In this document: piece after piece, positions 36,261 to 48,200 of the stretch
Layout: each line of letters begins with the position of its first letter
How positions within the stretch are numbered: the first letter of the stretch is position 1
Source of the DNA: Hyposmocoma kahamanoa
Lineage: Eukaryota; Arthropoda; Insecta; Lepidoptera; Cosmopterigidae
Reading direction: 5' to 3'
NCBI RefSeq assembly: GCF_003589595.1
Contig: NW_020653750.1
Span: 4,901,591 to 4,965,590 of the forward strand
Length of the DNA stretch: 64,000 nucleotides
Position numbers and translations under genes: made by a program
The notes under the pieces: generated by a model
Told to the model about the DNA's origin: nothing
The model's database searches: none
What the model saw: only the letters and a program-made list of their open reading frames with translations

Positions 36261-39200
36261 CTGAAAAGGTTTTTTTTATAATATCAAGTGACGGGACGAA
36301 CAAGTCGAGCGCCTGATGGTAAGCAACACGTCTGTCCATAACACTTGCAGTGCCGTTCAGTGCTTTAAATCGCAAAGATCTGAGGGGCACTGCCATTGCG
36401 CCCGTCACGTAGAGACATAAGTTTACAAGTGCCATGTGCCTGTAATTTCACCAGCACCCTTGGCCTTCAAAACCGTAACACAGTAATGCTGTTATTACTG
36501 CTTGGCGGCAGAAATATGTAAGGTGGCAGTACTTCCCTGGGCGAACTGTTTCACAAAGAGCGCTATTGGTACAAAAGTATGATTAAAATTTGTGCAATTG
36601 CTTATTATACAAGTAATAAGATTAACAAGCCCTTGCCCATTACATACCTTTGTCTATAACAAAAATTAAGTCAGCGTCCTTTATTGTAGATAGTCTATGG
36701 GCGATAGTAATGCATGTTCTTCCTTGTGCTGCAGTTTCCAGAGCTTCCGTTACGACCTTTTAATAAAAGTCAAATATTTGTTAAAGTATCAGAGAAAATA
36801 GGCATAGAGGAGCAAAGTGGATGGTATACTGACCCGTTCGCTATTAGCATCTAATGCAGAAGTGGCTTCATCCAGTAGTAAAAGATGAGGTGAACGGATT
36901 AAGGCGCGGGCGATACATACTCGCTGTTTCTGGCCACCTGATAGTTGTGCACCGCTTGAGCCCACGTTTGTCTCGTAGCCCTGTGAAGGACCACTTAAAT
37001 TTCTAGTAAAATTGTTACTAGCGTGATGGAATGTTTTTCTATTTTAAAGTCAATGGCAGTAAGTATCCTATATAAAATTTGAACGGAACAATTGGTTTTT
37101 GTTATAAGGTCAATGATTTATCAAGCATTACCTTAGGCAAAGACACGATGAAGTTGTGAATATTGGCAGCTTCGGCAGCTTGAACTATTTCATTCATAGT
37201 AATTTCGCGGGTATTGTCACCATAAGATATATTTTCAGCTAACGTGCGATCAAATAGCACTGGCTGTTGTTGCACTACACCCTGCTGACGTCGTAATCGT
37301 GGCAGCGTTAAGCACGTACGAGTATCAAAATCATCTAGTTCCTGCAAATATAGAACAAATGAGAACCATCAACATATTCTATTCTGTTGTATTTAAGGAT
37401 GATAATCACGATTTTTTTTGTTGCTTAGACAATATTGAATAATAGTTCGTAATAGTATATATAAAACCAAGTCTTACAATTTTACCACTGGCAGGATCGT
37501 AGTACCGTTGCATAAGCTGGAGTATAGTAGATTTGCCGCAACCAGAAGATCCGACTAAAGCAACTGTTTTACCAGCTTCTACTTTCAGATCTAATCCTTG
37601 GAGAACTGCTACGTGTGGGCGTGTGGGGTAGTTGAATTTTACATCCTTTATACTGAAACTTCCTGTCGCTGTCTAAAATCGACAAGGAAAGCAATTAGAC
37701 AAACAAGAATACATTATTCAAATGTGTTAACACTCGTCCAATTACAACCACACCAATGTTCTGTCTGCATGTCGTAAGAATATGTGCAATGTATTCGAAA
37801 ATTAAAAGACCGGGAGATGAAATATTGATCAATTACAGATGGCGTGATGACTTAAGTGAATTGGATGATAAAAATTAGTGCAGACACGTTTGAAAGACAA
37901 TGATGAGACCGTCTAGATATGGATTGTACATGGTTTATAACTATGCTATGATATTATGAGTACACATACCCAATCCTCTTTGTCTCTCACTCCAGGTTCA
38001 GTCTTGACTTTAGGATCTCTGTTAATGAGATGCAAAATACGAGCACCACAAGTCTTAGTGGATCGGTAGTTCGGTGATAACAATAATGACTGGCTTAACA
38101 TGAATGCTCCATACATTAAAGCTTCATTTACTCTGCAATGTTCAAACATATTTATATTAAAACTGGCTAAGTACCTATAACATAAACGTGTTTAGTGAAA
38201 TTTCATACGTACAGAAATACAGTTTTGTACTCTAATCCTTCATAAGCTACTAAGGTAGCACCATAGACTGTTGCACTTGTGTAAGTGAAGCCAGGAAAGA
38301 AGTTGCCCAAGGACATAACTAATCCGCGCCATCGTGTCTTCTTAGATAGAGCTTTACGAGAGTTTTCAAGGGCATCGTCGAATTTCTTCATGAATACTTT
38401 CTCAATACCTTTAAAAGTAAATCATGGTTCCAATATTCGAGTATGGGAAGAAACTTAATTACCTATATAATTAATAACTAAGAGCGGTTACACACGGAGA
38501 CTTTTAGCAACGATGCAAACGCGATGCAGTCGTTAATCGTCTTCTTTACACACGCACGTGATTTTAAGCAGCGATGCGAACGCGATGCAAGCGCGCGACT
38601 GCATCGATACAAACGCGCGATTGCATCGCTACACTTGGGATTTGTAGGCGATTGCATCGATGTAATCGGGTGTTTATATCGATACAGTCGTGCGTTTGCA
38701 CCGACTACATCGCTACTGCCTCTCGTTTGCATCGCTGGTAAAAGTCGCTGTTAACTCTTAGTTTAAATTTTTGACAGCATGACATTGACTAATAAGGCTT
38801 ACCTAAACTCTGCACAGTTCTAACACTAACAATGGCTTCTGTAGCTATGGAGGTCGCTGATTCTAAGGCGGTACGTTCGGCGGCTTGAGATTGTTCAGCG
38901 GAGACAGATTCCAACCATACACAACCCACTAACTAAGAAAAGAATAACAGATTTATCACATTTTTTTATGCTAAAGAAAGTTATGAACAAAAAGTTACTA
39001 ACCAATGGTAAGACGGCTAGTCCGACAAGGGTAAGTTTCCAACTGTAGGATATGCTCATAACAAATCCTATGAAAGTTGAGCTAATTCCTTGCAATATTA
39101 TACCGACGCGCAGCCCAGTGGCACCCTGTATTTCAGCTGCATCGCCACTCAATCGTGCACACATTGCACCCACTGTGTTGGTTGGTTTGTCAAAGTACCC

Positions 39201-42200
39201 TATCTCCTGCAAAGAATAATTTCTACATTGGTCTTACGTATAGTTTTCTAGACTGCAAATTTCATAATCACGACACTACAAGTTGAGTTACGTGTACAAT
39301 TACAAAATACAGCTTCAGCTTAAATATGCAATGAGCGATTAAAATCTCCTTTTTAACCTTTATTAAAATAAAACACACCTGTCTCAATAAACTGGAAAAA
39401 TATTGATATCGTAGCCTTGTGGTCATTTTAAGGCCGGAAGTAGTGAAAGCAAAACTTTGCAAGCACATGGATGCTCCAGCCATTACTGATACTACAATGA
39501 ACACAACGCCATAAAAATCTCCCAGATATATTATATCATTAGGGTTTGGTAAAGCATATATCTGAAACAAATAAAACCATAGTGCTTGTGTTTAACATTA
39601 TCTGGGTTGTACAGTCTACAGAGGCAAGACGCATTTATTTCTTCAAACTTTTCAGTATTTGTGAACTGTCTAGGCATTGCAGTACTGCTGTGTAGAGAGT
39701 AACAATTCCCGATATCTGTCAAAACTGATACCGGCAAATCCGATGATATTTCGGTACTCAATAAAAAATAGTTGAAACATATTTTAAAATTCATTGCACG
39801 GAAAAAATATTTAATTATTATTTTTTTAATTTAGGAGCATAATAAAAATTATTAAAAAATCAATTATTAAAGTAACAATAAAAAAACTGTCAAAGCAAAA
39901 AATCAGTCAAGACATAATAAAATAAAAATATGTAATTAAATGTAAATCAATCAAGAACAATAAAAATGTAGCGTACTTATATTATGTAATTACCTTTTTA
40001 CAACTTTGTTCTTTATACCAATACAATTGCACTATGTAACACGACTTTTGTTTCTGGATTATCAATTATTATTTTTTGTTGTGAAAAACATTTATTTCCG
40101 TGCAAAAATTTTGCTTTTGTGGTGAACGACGAAAAGTTGAAATTTACCGTTAAGAAAACTAAAATGTTCGGGTTTCTCTTTATGTAAAGTCAAAAAGTGA
40201 ACATTATATTTCAATTCAATAGTATATTTCAACCAAAATTTTAAAACTGATGACCAAGAACCTAGAAATGTGTAAACTAAACCACTATACAATATTACAT
40301 AGGCAACTATGTAAATCCCACTGTGACAGCCACGAAAGCAGTTTTAGGGGTGTAATTACTCTATTCTACATACATGTTGTTCAATTAAATAGAAACCAAT
40401 ACTGTCAAACCAGAAATAGAACCTTTTCAAAAAATTTGTTACATAGTGTTATTATTTAATTTCACTTGAATGTAACACCACACACAGCAAGATTTAGTAA
40501 CTGAATGTGTCGAATTTAGCCTGGGTTTGCGGAAAATTGTGCCATCAGTATCTGTGCCGAATCATAAAGTAAATTCTGGGCATTCCCTAATAATCGGGAA
40601 CTCGGACCACTGATTTTGATTTTGTACGAGTATTAACCGTTAATTGAATGTCAATTTTAAAAATAATGACAAGCTTCTCACTATATAAGCATATGCCAGC
40701 AAAAATGCAGATTTTGGATAACATGAACCTTGTGCAAAAGCACTAATAGAGCCGATGACCAAATACAGCCATTCAGGTGCGTTTAGTTTTAAAAGTTCTA
40801 CTTAATTAAATAACAAACTCTGGATTGTTAATATAATTTAAACGTTACCCTGTTGGCATATCGTTGATAGTTCAATACCATCAATACCTATTATTACAAG
40901 TTACGATGTTTTGATATTATATTGAAATTTCAATCAATTTGCTGCCATCTAGCGGTTAATTGGTGAACTACGACGAAATGAAGTTATTAATTTAGTTCTC
41001 CAAACAAAAAGCGTCCATATTGCACGAATATAAGCTTTTCTTTCGTTTTTTGTAACAAATAAATAAATAAAAAATATTTCGATAAACAGAAAATTAAAAA
41101 TTTATTAAAATAAGACTTTCCGATGACATAAAATACCACCATGGGCAATATTTTTGGTGCGGCTATCATTTTTGCACTCCAAAACAGTACAACAAGGATT
41201 TTTCTAGGATTTTAGAGAATTTGCACGAAAGAATGACACAACCATACCATACAAAGCAAAAATGGCGGACTGAGTTCAGACAGATCTATTTAATTTCACT
41301 TGAATGTAACACCACACGCAGCAAGACTTAGTAACTGAATAGGTCGAATTTAGCCTGGGTTTGCGGAAAATTGTGCCATCAGTATCTGTGCCGAATCATA
41401 AAGTAAATTCTGGGCATTCCCTAATAATCGGGAACTCGGACCACTGATTTTGATTTTGTACGAGTATTAACCGTTAATTGAATGTCAATTTTAAAAATAA
41501 TGACAAGCTTCTCACCCCATAAGCATAGGCCAGCAAAAATGCAGATATTGGATAACATGAACCTTGCGCAAAAGCACTAATAGAGCCGATGACCAAATAC
41601 AGCCATTCAGGTGCGTTTAGTTTTAAAAGTTCCCAATCGTTTAGGGGTTTTATTTCCTGAAAAAAAAAAAAAGCTTTTTGTATTACATATAACACCTACC
41701 TACTGGACATATCGCCGCCGACGACGATTTTTGCCGGTGTAAAATCTTTGTTAATTATTTACTATATTTCAATTAAAAACTGAATCAAGACCATTCTTAG
41801 CCGAAGAGCATGTATGAAATCACTGACGCATGTTCATGAGACGAAAGACATGTATCAGGATCCTAGCAAATAGAATGCTGTTCTTTGTATACGCCGCGCT
41901 CCGATGGAAAACGGGCGTGCGTGTATTCAATATTATTTATGCACAATTGACATGAATTACGTTCCTATTTAAGCCGTGTTTATTTCACGTGATCGTTTTT
42001 TTACAAACATTCTATAAGTTTATTATTTCCAATAAAAATACCTGTTAAAGTACAGGTTAAACAATGTTTTTTTAACACTTGAAAAATAGATCCCACGCCC
42101 GATTTCCGTCTATTCTCGGTCGAAAAACCTACAGACACCGTCTCAGACAATTTTATTTCTCGGCACACATGTCTAGTAGCTACTAAATCTGGCGTAATCA

Positions 42201-45200
42201 TACAAACCTCTTCGTGCTCTATTAATTTTTCTTTAAGTTCCATGTCAGCTGTAGATTCATGCCGCCGCAAACCAGCTGATACAATAGCTGACGAAATAGA
42301 AATTCTCGAATCAGATGAGGCTGTAAATTCATTAAATAGAACTTTGTATTTTGTCATATTTGAAAATTTAAGAGATATTTCCCACTAAGCGGCTAGGTAT
42401 AGGCTAGGAACTCAAGGACCGGATTTTAAACGCACCCGCCGCGACTGCGGAACAACTGTTTTATTTCAACAACACTGCAGGTTTGTGATTATCACGTAGC
42501 CGCCGCGTTTGTAGTATGGACCGCAAACTTGGCGGGAAATGATGGCAAGTCGCGCGATTATGTACGACGACTGTGTCTCGCGCGGTTCTACTGGTACCCC
42601 CAGCAAAGAAAAAAAAAACAATTACTATCAGAACCTATGTAGCCAATACTCAACATTCTTAATTTGAAACACTACAAAATCTTGATGTTGAGTGGTTGTA
42701 GATTTAAGTTTAAAAAGAAATAACAAATTCTGGATTGTTAATATAATTTAAACGTTACCCTGTTGGCATATCGTTGATAGTTAAATACCATATTATGATA
42801 TTATATTGAAATTTCAATCAATTTGCTGCCATCTAGCGGTTAATTGGTGAACTACGACGAAATGAAGTTATTAATTTAGTTCTCCAAACAAAAAGCGTCC
42901 ATATTGCATGAATATAAGCTTTTCTTTCGTTTTTTGTTACAAATAAATAAATAAAAAATATTTCGATAAACAGAAAATTAAAAATTTATTAAAATAAGAC
43001 TTTCCGATGATATAAAATACCACCATAGGCAATATTTTTGGTGCGGCTATCATTTTTGCACTCCAAAACAGTACAACAAGGATTTTTCTAGGATTTTAGA
43101 GAATTTGCACGAAAGAATGACACAACCATACCATATAAAGCAAAAATGGCGGACTGAGTTCAGATAGATCTTTCGAGACCTATGATTGGCTCGCGTTGGA
43201 CGCTAACTATCCACTTTCACTGTATTTATTGTTCTGTGAGTACCCCGAAGATGCTGCGGCTACTAAATTATAAATACATATCTATGTGCATTTTACGTGA
43301 GTCATGGGAACACGATACGAAGTGTTTCAATTACACACGAACGTAAATGTTCAAGTACACGTTCGATCGCGCGCAGCTAGACTGACAGTGTGGATTGTGA
43401 TGTGCACTATACAGATGACGAGTCGCGCGCGGCTACTCGAATCGCGTGTTCTTTTGCAGTCGCGACGACGACGTCATGGATGAAATAAATTTGGTACACC
43501 AGAACTGTGGTATGTTCAAGCAACAGCAACTTTTGTAATCTAATAGTGGCTAAGAGTGTCAGTAATCTTATTTACCTCTTTTGTTACGATTGTATGGAAA
43601 TTTTTCTGTTGATTTTCTTTTCGAAGGTTCTTGGGGTTCGCGTGTTGTATCTATATTCTTCGCAATCAGTTCTTCGTGACTGTTTTCCTTTATAGATACA
43701 GTTTCTGGTTCTTGATCTCTGTTGCCCGTTGTTACAAGTTCATAGTAACGGCCTGAAATAATATGATGGTAAAAAGAAGGTAATTGTTTCAATTAAACAA
43801 GCAGATACATAACGGTCAAAGTTGAGGAATACAAGTTTGATTCATATCAGTAAATTATAGGTTAGAAACGTATTAATTAGTTTAATTTTACATCTAAATT
43901 GAATTACCTTTAGCATTCATCAGGGCTTCATGTGTCCCTTCTTCTACTACTTTTCCATGATCTATGCAAATAATACGGTGTGCGTTTACAATGGTTGACA
44001 GCCTGTAATGATGCGTAAATGCTAGTTGCCGAAATGAAAGTCGTGCCGAAAAATCGACGATATTATGTTAAAGAGCAAATGGAGTCGTTCGTTGCAAGTG
44101 GTTCAGAATTGAACGTTTATTGGAAGGTATATGTTCTGAATGAAATACTTCGTACGAGATGCGTACCGTACCACCATCTAATTTTCAAGTATTGGAATAG
44201 CTTACCTGTGAGAAACGACTATTGTTGTTCTTCCTATACTAGCTCTGTTTAAGGCAGCTTGAACCGTTCGTTCAGATTGTGAATCCAGAGCTGACGTAGC
44301 CTCATCCATTAATAGCAATATTGGATTTCGAAGTAACGCTCGCGCAATAGCGATTCGTTGCTTTTGCCCTCCAGAAAGCGACGTTCCTTGTTCGCCGATC
44401 TCGGTGTCATAACCCTATTACAGAAATATTTTGACGATAAGATCAATGTTAAAAAAAAACTGGTTAACAATACGTAAAAGGACATTAACATCGGGCAATT
44501 TAGTAATAAATTCGTGAGCATAAGCCATTTCTGCCACTCTTTGGATTTCGTCTCTTGTAGCTTCCGAGTCCGCAATTGATATATTCTCACTGATTGTGCC
44601 TTTGAATAACACTGGTTCTTGTCCTACTACTCCTAAAACGAAATAATATAATTCAATTTACCAGCTGATCCTTTGGATGAAACAAAAACTATTATTTGAT
44701 AGATACATACTAAGTACATTATTATTTTTGAAAGCAACGATAAAAATCTCAAAATTATACCTAATTTAGACCTCAACCATCTTAAGTTCAAAATTTTTGT
44801 ATCTTCGCCATCAAATGTGACAGATCCTGAGCTAGGATCATACAATCTCTGAATCAGTTGTAGTACTGTAGATTTTCCACATCCCGATGATCCAACTAAC
44901 GCCACAGACTCTCCTGCCTTTATATAAAGAGAAAATTTGTCCAGCACCTATGGCAGACACAAACAAATTGTCTTTTAGTATTGTTATGTTGTTACATTAA
45001 CTTTTTATGAAATTATTTTTGATATACCTTAACATCTGGTCGAGAGGGATAACTAAAGGTTACGTCTTTAAATATGATTTCTCCTTGAGATCCTTCTTCC
45101 GGAACTTTACCGTCCTCGTTAAGACTGTCAATAGCAGGTTCTTGGTCCATAAGTTTAAAAATACTGGCTGCTGCTCCCCGAGCGAAAGCAAATGCTTCCA

Positions 45201-48200
45201 TATGAGGAACACTCATTGTCATCATATGTATTGAGGAGTATACGCTAAATAGTATCTGAAAAAGTAATTTAATAAAAGATTACTGAATATCATGATGGTG
45301 AAACATCCTGACATTCAATAAACTAAATTGTAATACTTTAAATAAATCACTTGCATTTGACGAGTGACTTAGTAACTGGATTTTCCATTCAAGTAGTTTC
45401 TTTTATAATAACGCATGTAATTTTTTTTACTTCAATTTAGACTACCTAAGGTTTAGAAAATGACAAAATACTATTCTGAAAATTATTTTGGATTGTTCAT
45501 TTTAAAATTAATTTAAAAATTATTTTTCTCTTACAGTAATAATGTCTCCAGGTATGTATCTCTTTTCATCCGTGGGCTTAGCAAAATCTTCGACAACGAG
45601 TCTGGTGCCGTACATGAGCACAATTGTATTAAGAGAGAAGGTGAGCATACAGTTGAAACCATTTCCCAAACCAGTGCACAGACCGCGTTTACGTCCGAAT
45701 CTTTCAGCAGGTTCCAACAAATTTCTGTATCTATGAAGGTATGTGATTAGCAGTGGGGAAAGATGAGATATTTGAAATAGGTATCTGCTGTAGGAGATAA
45801 GTACGCAGCAAATGCTCTGAAATGTACTACAAAATTGGAGAATAAAGTTCTTTTTATATGTGTAGTATTTAGTATGATCTTGGAAAGCCGTTAACCCAGT
45901 CTGGGTTACATCACGTCATGTGTTTTATAACAAATAGATTTGTAAATGCAAAATTGCAGTTGGACATCGGATAAATATAATATTATAAAAATAGCGTTGA
46001 TAAATATATTTTGCCTACAGTAATCAAATAGGCAAGCGGATAGAATCCTTTGCCATTATACTTAGCACGAAAATTACAATGAAGGCTTTCTTAAGTCGTA
46101 CAAAAACCTAGGTGCATGGAGTTCTAATGGAAGCTGCGAACTGATCTCAATAGTATTTTGGGGTTAATTTTGTAAATTGAAAGAAATATTGTTATATAAG
46201 TAACGATATTTTCATGTACAATATAGTAGAATTTGTCATATGACAATTATCCTTACATTGTAAAACAATTTTATTTGATGATTACAAAACACATTTAGTA
46301 CCAGTTTCCGAGAAATATATTTTTTGATAAGGAAAGTAATTAGTGTTTGTTTGGTGAATCCAGTTAATATAAAAGGTACTATAAAATACGTGCTCACTAT
46401 TAGCTTAGTCATTATTACCTCTAAAGCGAGCTAGATATAACTAGTTAGTTCGCTAGTGGTTATGAAATCGACGCTAAAACATTAGAAGATTATTTTTTCT
46501 TGAAAACGAACAACGACTACACACGACACGACACTACATACGACTTTTTTTTGCAAGTCTAAGAACAAAATTTGTTAGTTTTGATGTCTAGAATAGCACC
46601 TTAATTTTTGACCTCGTGTTTATCGGTACATTATTTTTTGAATACCTTTGTATTTCTTTATCTTCACCACCGAAGGCTACTACTGTTTTAATTGATTTTA
46701 ATACTTCCTCAGCATGTTGTCCCACTGTATTGTAAGCTTCTGATTCCTTTGCAGACGACCTTGTTTGGTACTGTATTAAAACATATTAATGTTTCATCAA
46801 TATGGGTGCTACTCTAAAGTTTTATTATAGTACTTTATTACAATTAAGAATCAAACGAACTTACTTAGTGAAGTTTGATTTTAATTATATGAGTATCACG
46901 AACGAAGGTGATTACTTGTTTACTTGCAGCAATACGTAGTACGGTGCCGTCCTTGTCACACTATTTAAAGCATTATGAGCTAAAAAAACACGCCAGCTCC
47001 CACTATAAACCCGGACCAGTCGATATTACGTTTTTTGGTGTTGTCCGAGTCACACGTCATTGTTACGTCACGTATTCAAAATTTAAAATGAACATTTTAC
47101 CACCGGCACCATACTGACCATACTACGTACTGCTACAAGTAAACAAGTAATCATCTTCGTGTGGCCTGTGTCTTCGACAGTGACACGAAGTGTAATTGTT
47201 TATACATATTTATTATAATTGTTGTGTACACCAATTATAATAAATAAATAGATGACATTTCTCAAAATGCAGACAACATTTGTAGGGCTACGCTAATATG
47301 TTCGCTACTAACACGACGACAACACATACTGCCAACCCTTGGGTGTCCCAGTTAGTCAATAATGATTTTAAATATTTCTTAAAGTATGAAAGTGCACTGT
47401 TTTAACTTAGAAGGATGTAAATAAGTAGTCAAACTGAGGTTCTGGTACATTTGGCTTGTTAATCTTTCCTCCAACTCAGCTGCGAACCCTGCCTCTTGCT
47501 GGGGTGGGATAAGCCCAATGGTGTGGCCCACAGAACTGTCGGCCTATCAATTAAGGATCATGCCATGTTTGCCATGAATTCGTGAAATGCATAGCTTTCA
47601 CGAATTAGCTTAACTTTTAGCTCTCATTAAGTTCAGGCTCAATGTGTTGTTGTTGCGATGATGTGATGAAAGCTGCTTGCTGTGAGTTGCAACCTTTGTC
47701 TTATGTTCGGTATAAGTAGTAAAATAACGGTTTTAAGTTTTATATTTTACGAATATAAATTGAATTATGAAAATGTGGAGATGCGATTATAGTAAATATA
47801 ATGGTGTAAGGTTACCTCAAGAATATCCTGTTTAAAATCACAATTACTGTTCATGAGGTTTTAAAATATAATTTTAATTGTTTTTTTAATACTCACTTTA
47901 GTTAGAGCAATTGTGGCAACAATACTAAAAGGCACCAAAGAGCTACAAGCCAATGAGAGCTCCCAGCCTAAAGGGAAAACTTGAACTAAACAGTAGATGG
48001 AACCTCCGATTAAATTGGCTACAACTGATAATTTGTCACCCATTCCATCTTTTAATTTCACCATATCCCTGTTGAACAGACAAATATTAAATAAACGAAA
48101 CAACGCTAACGAATAAGTATAGCGGTACATTTCGAAAATGTAGGTAAAATCTTGTCTAGCTGTGTGTGAATGAGAAACGAATCAATTCTCCTAAATACTT

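Noticed and set aside
38478..38754. Open frames of 76-84 codons on both strands with repeated RLYRY/LHRYK-like words
   Set aside because: Produced by the GCGATGCA sub-repeats of a fold-back MITE, not a gene.
40808..43171. Mutually exclusive TM7 exons as a regulated switch
   Set aside because: The second copy lacks its own acceptor and the 5' third of the exon, and would break frame; a relic is simpler.
43507..45736. Plus-strand frames opposite the NBD1 exons
   Set aside because: Antisense shadows of confirmed ABCB exons.
46908..47117. 69-codon plus-strand frame in an intron
   Set aside because: Lies wholly inside a fold-back MITE.
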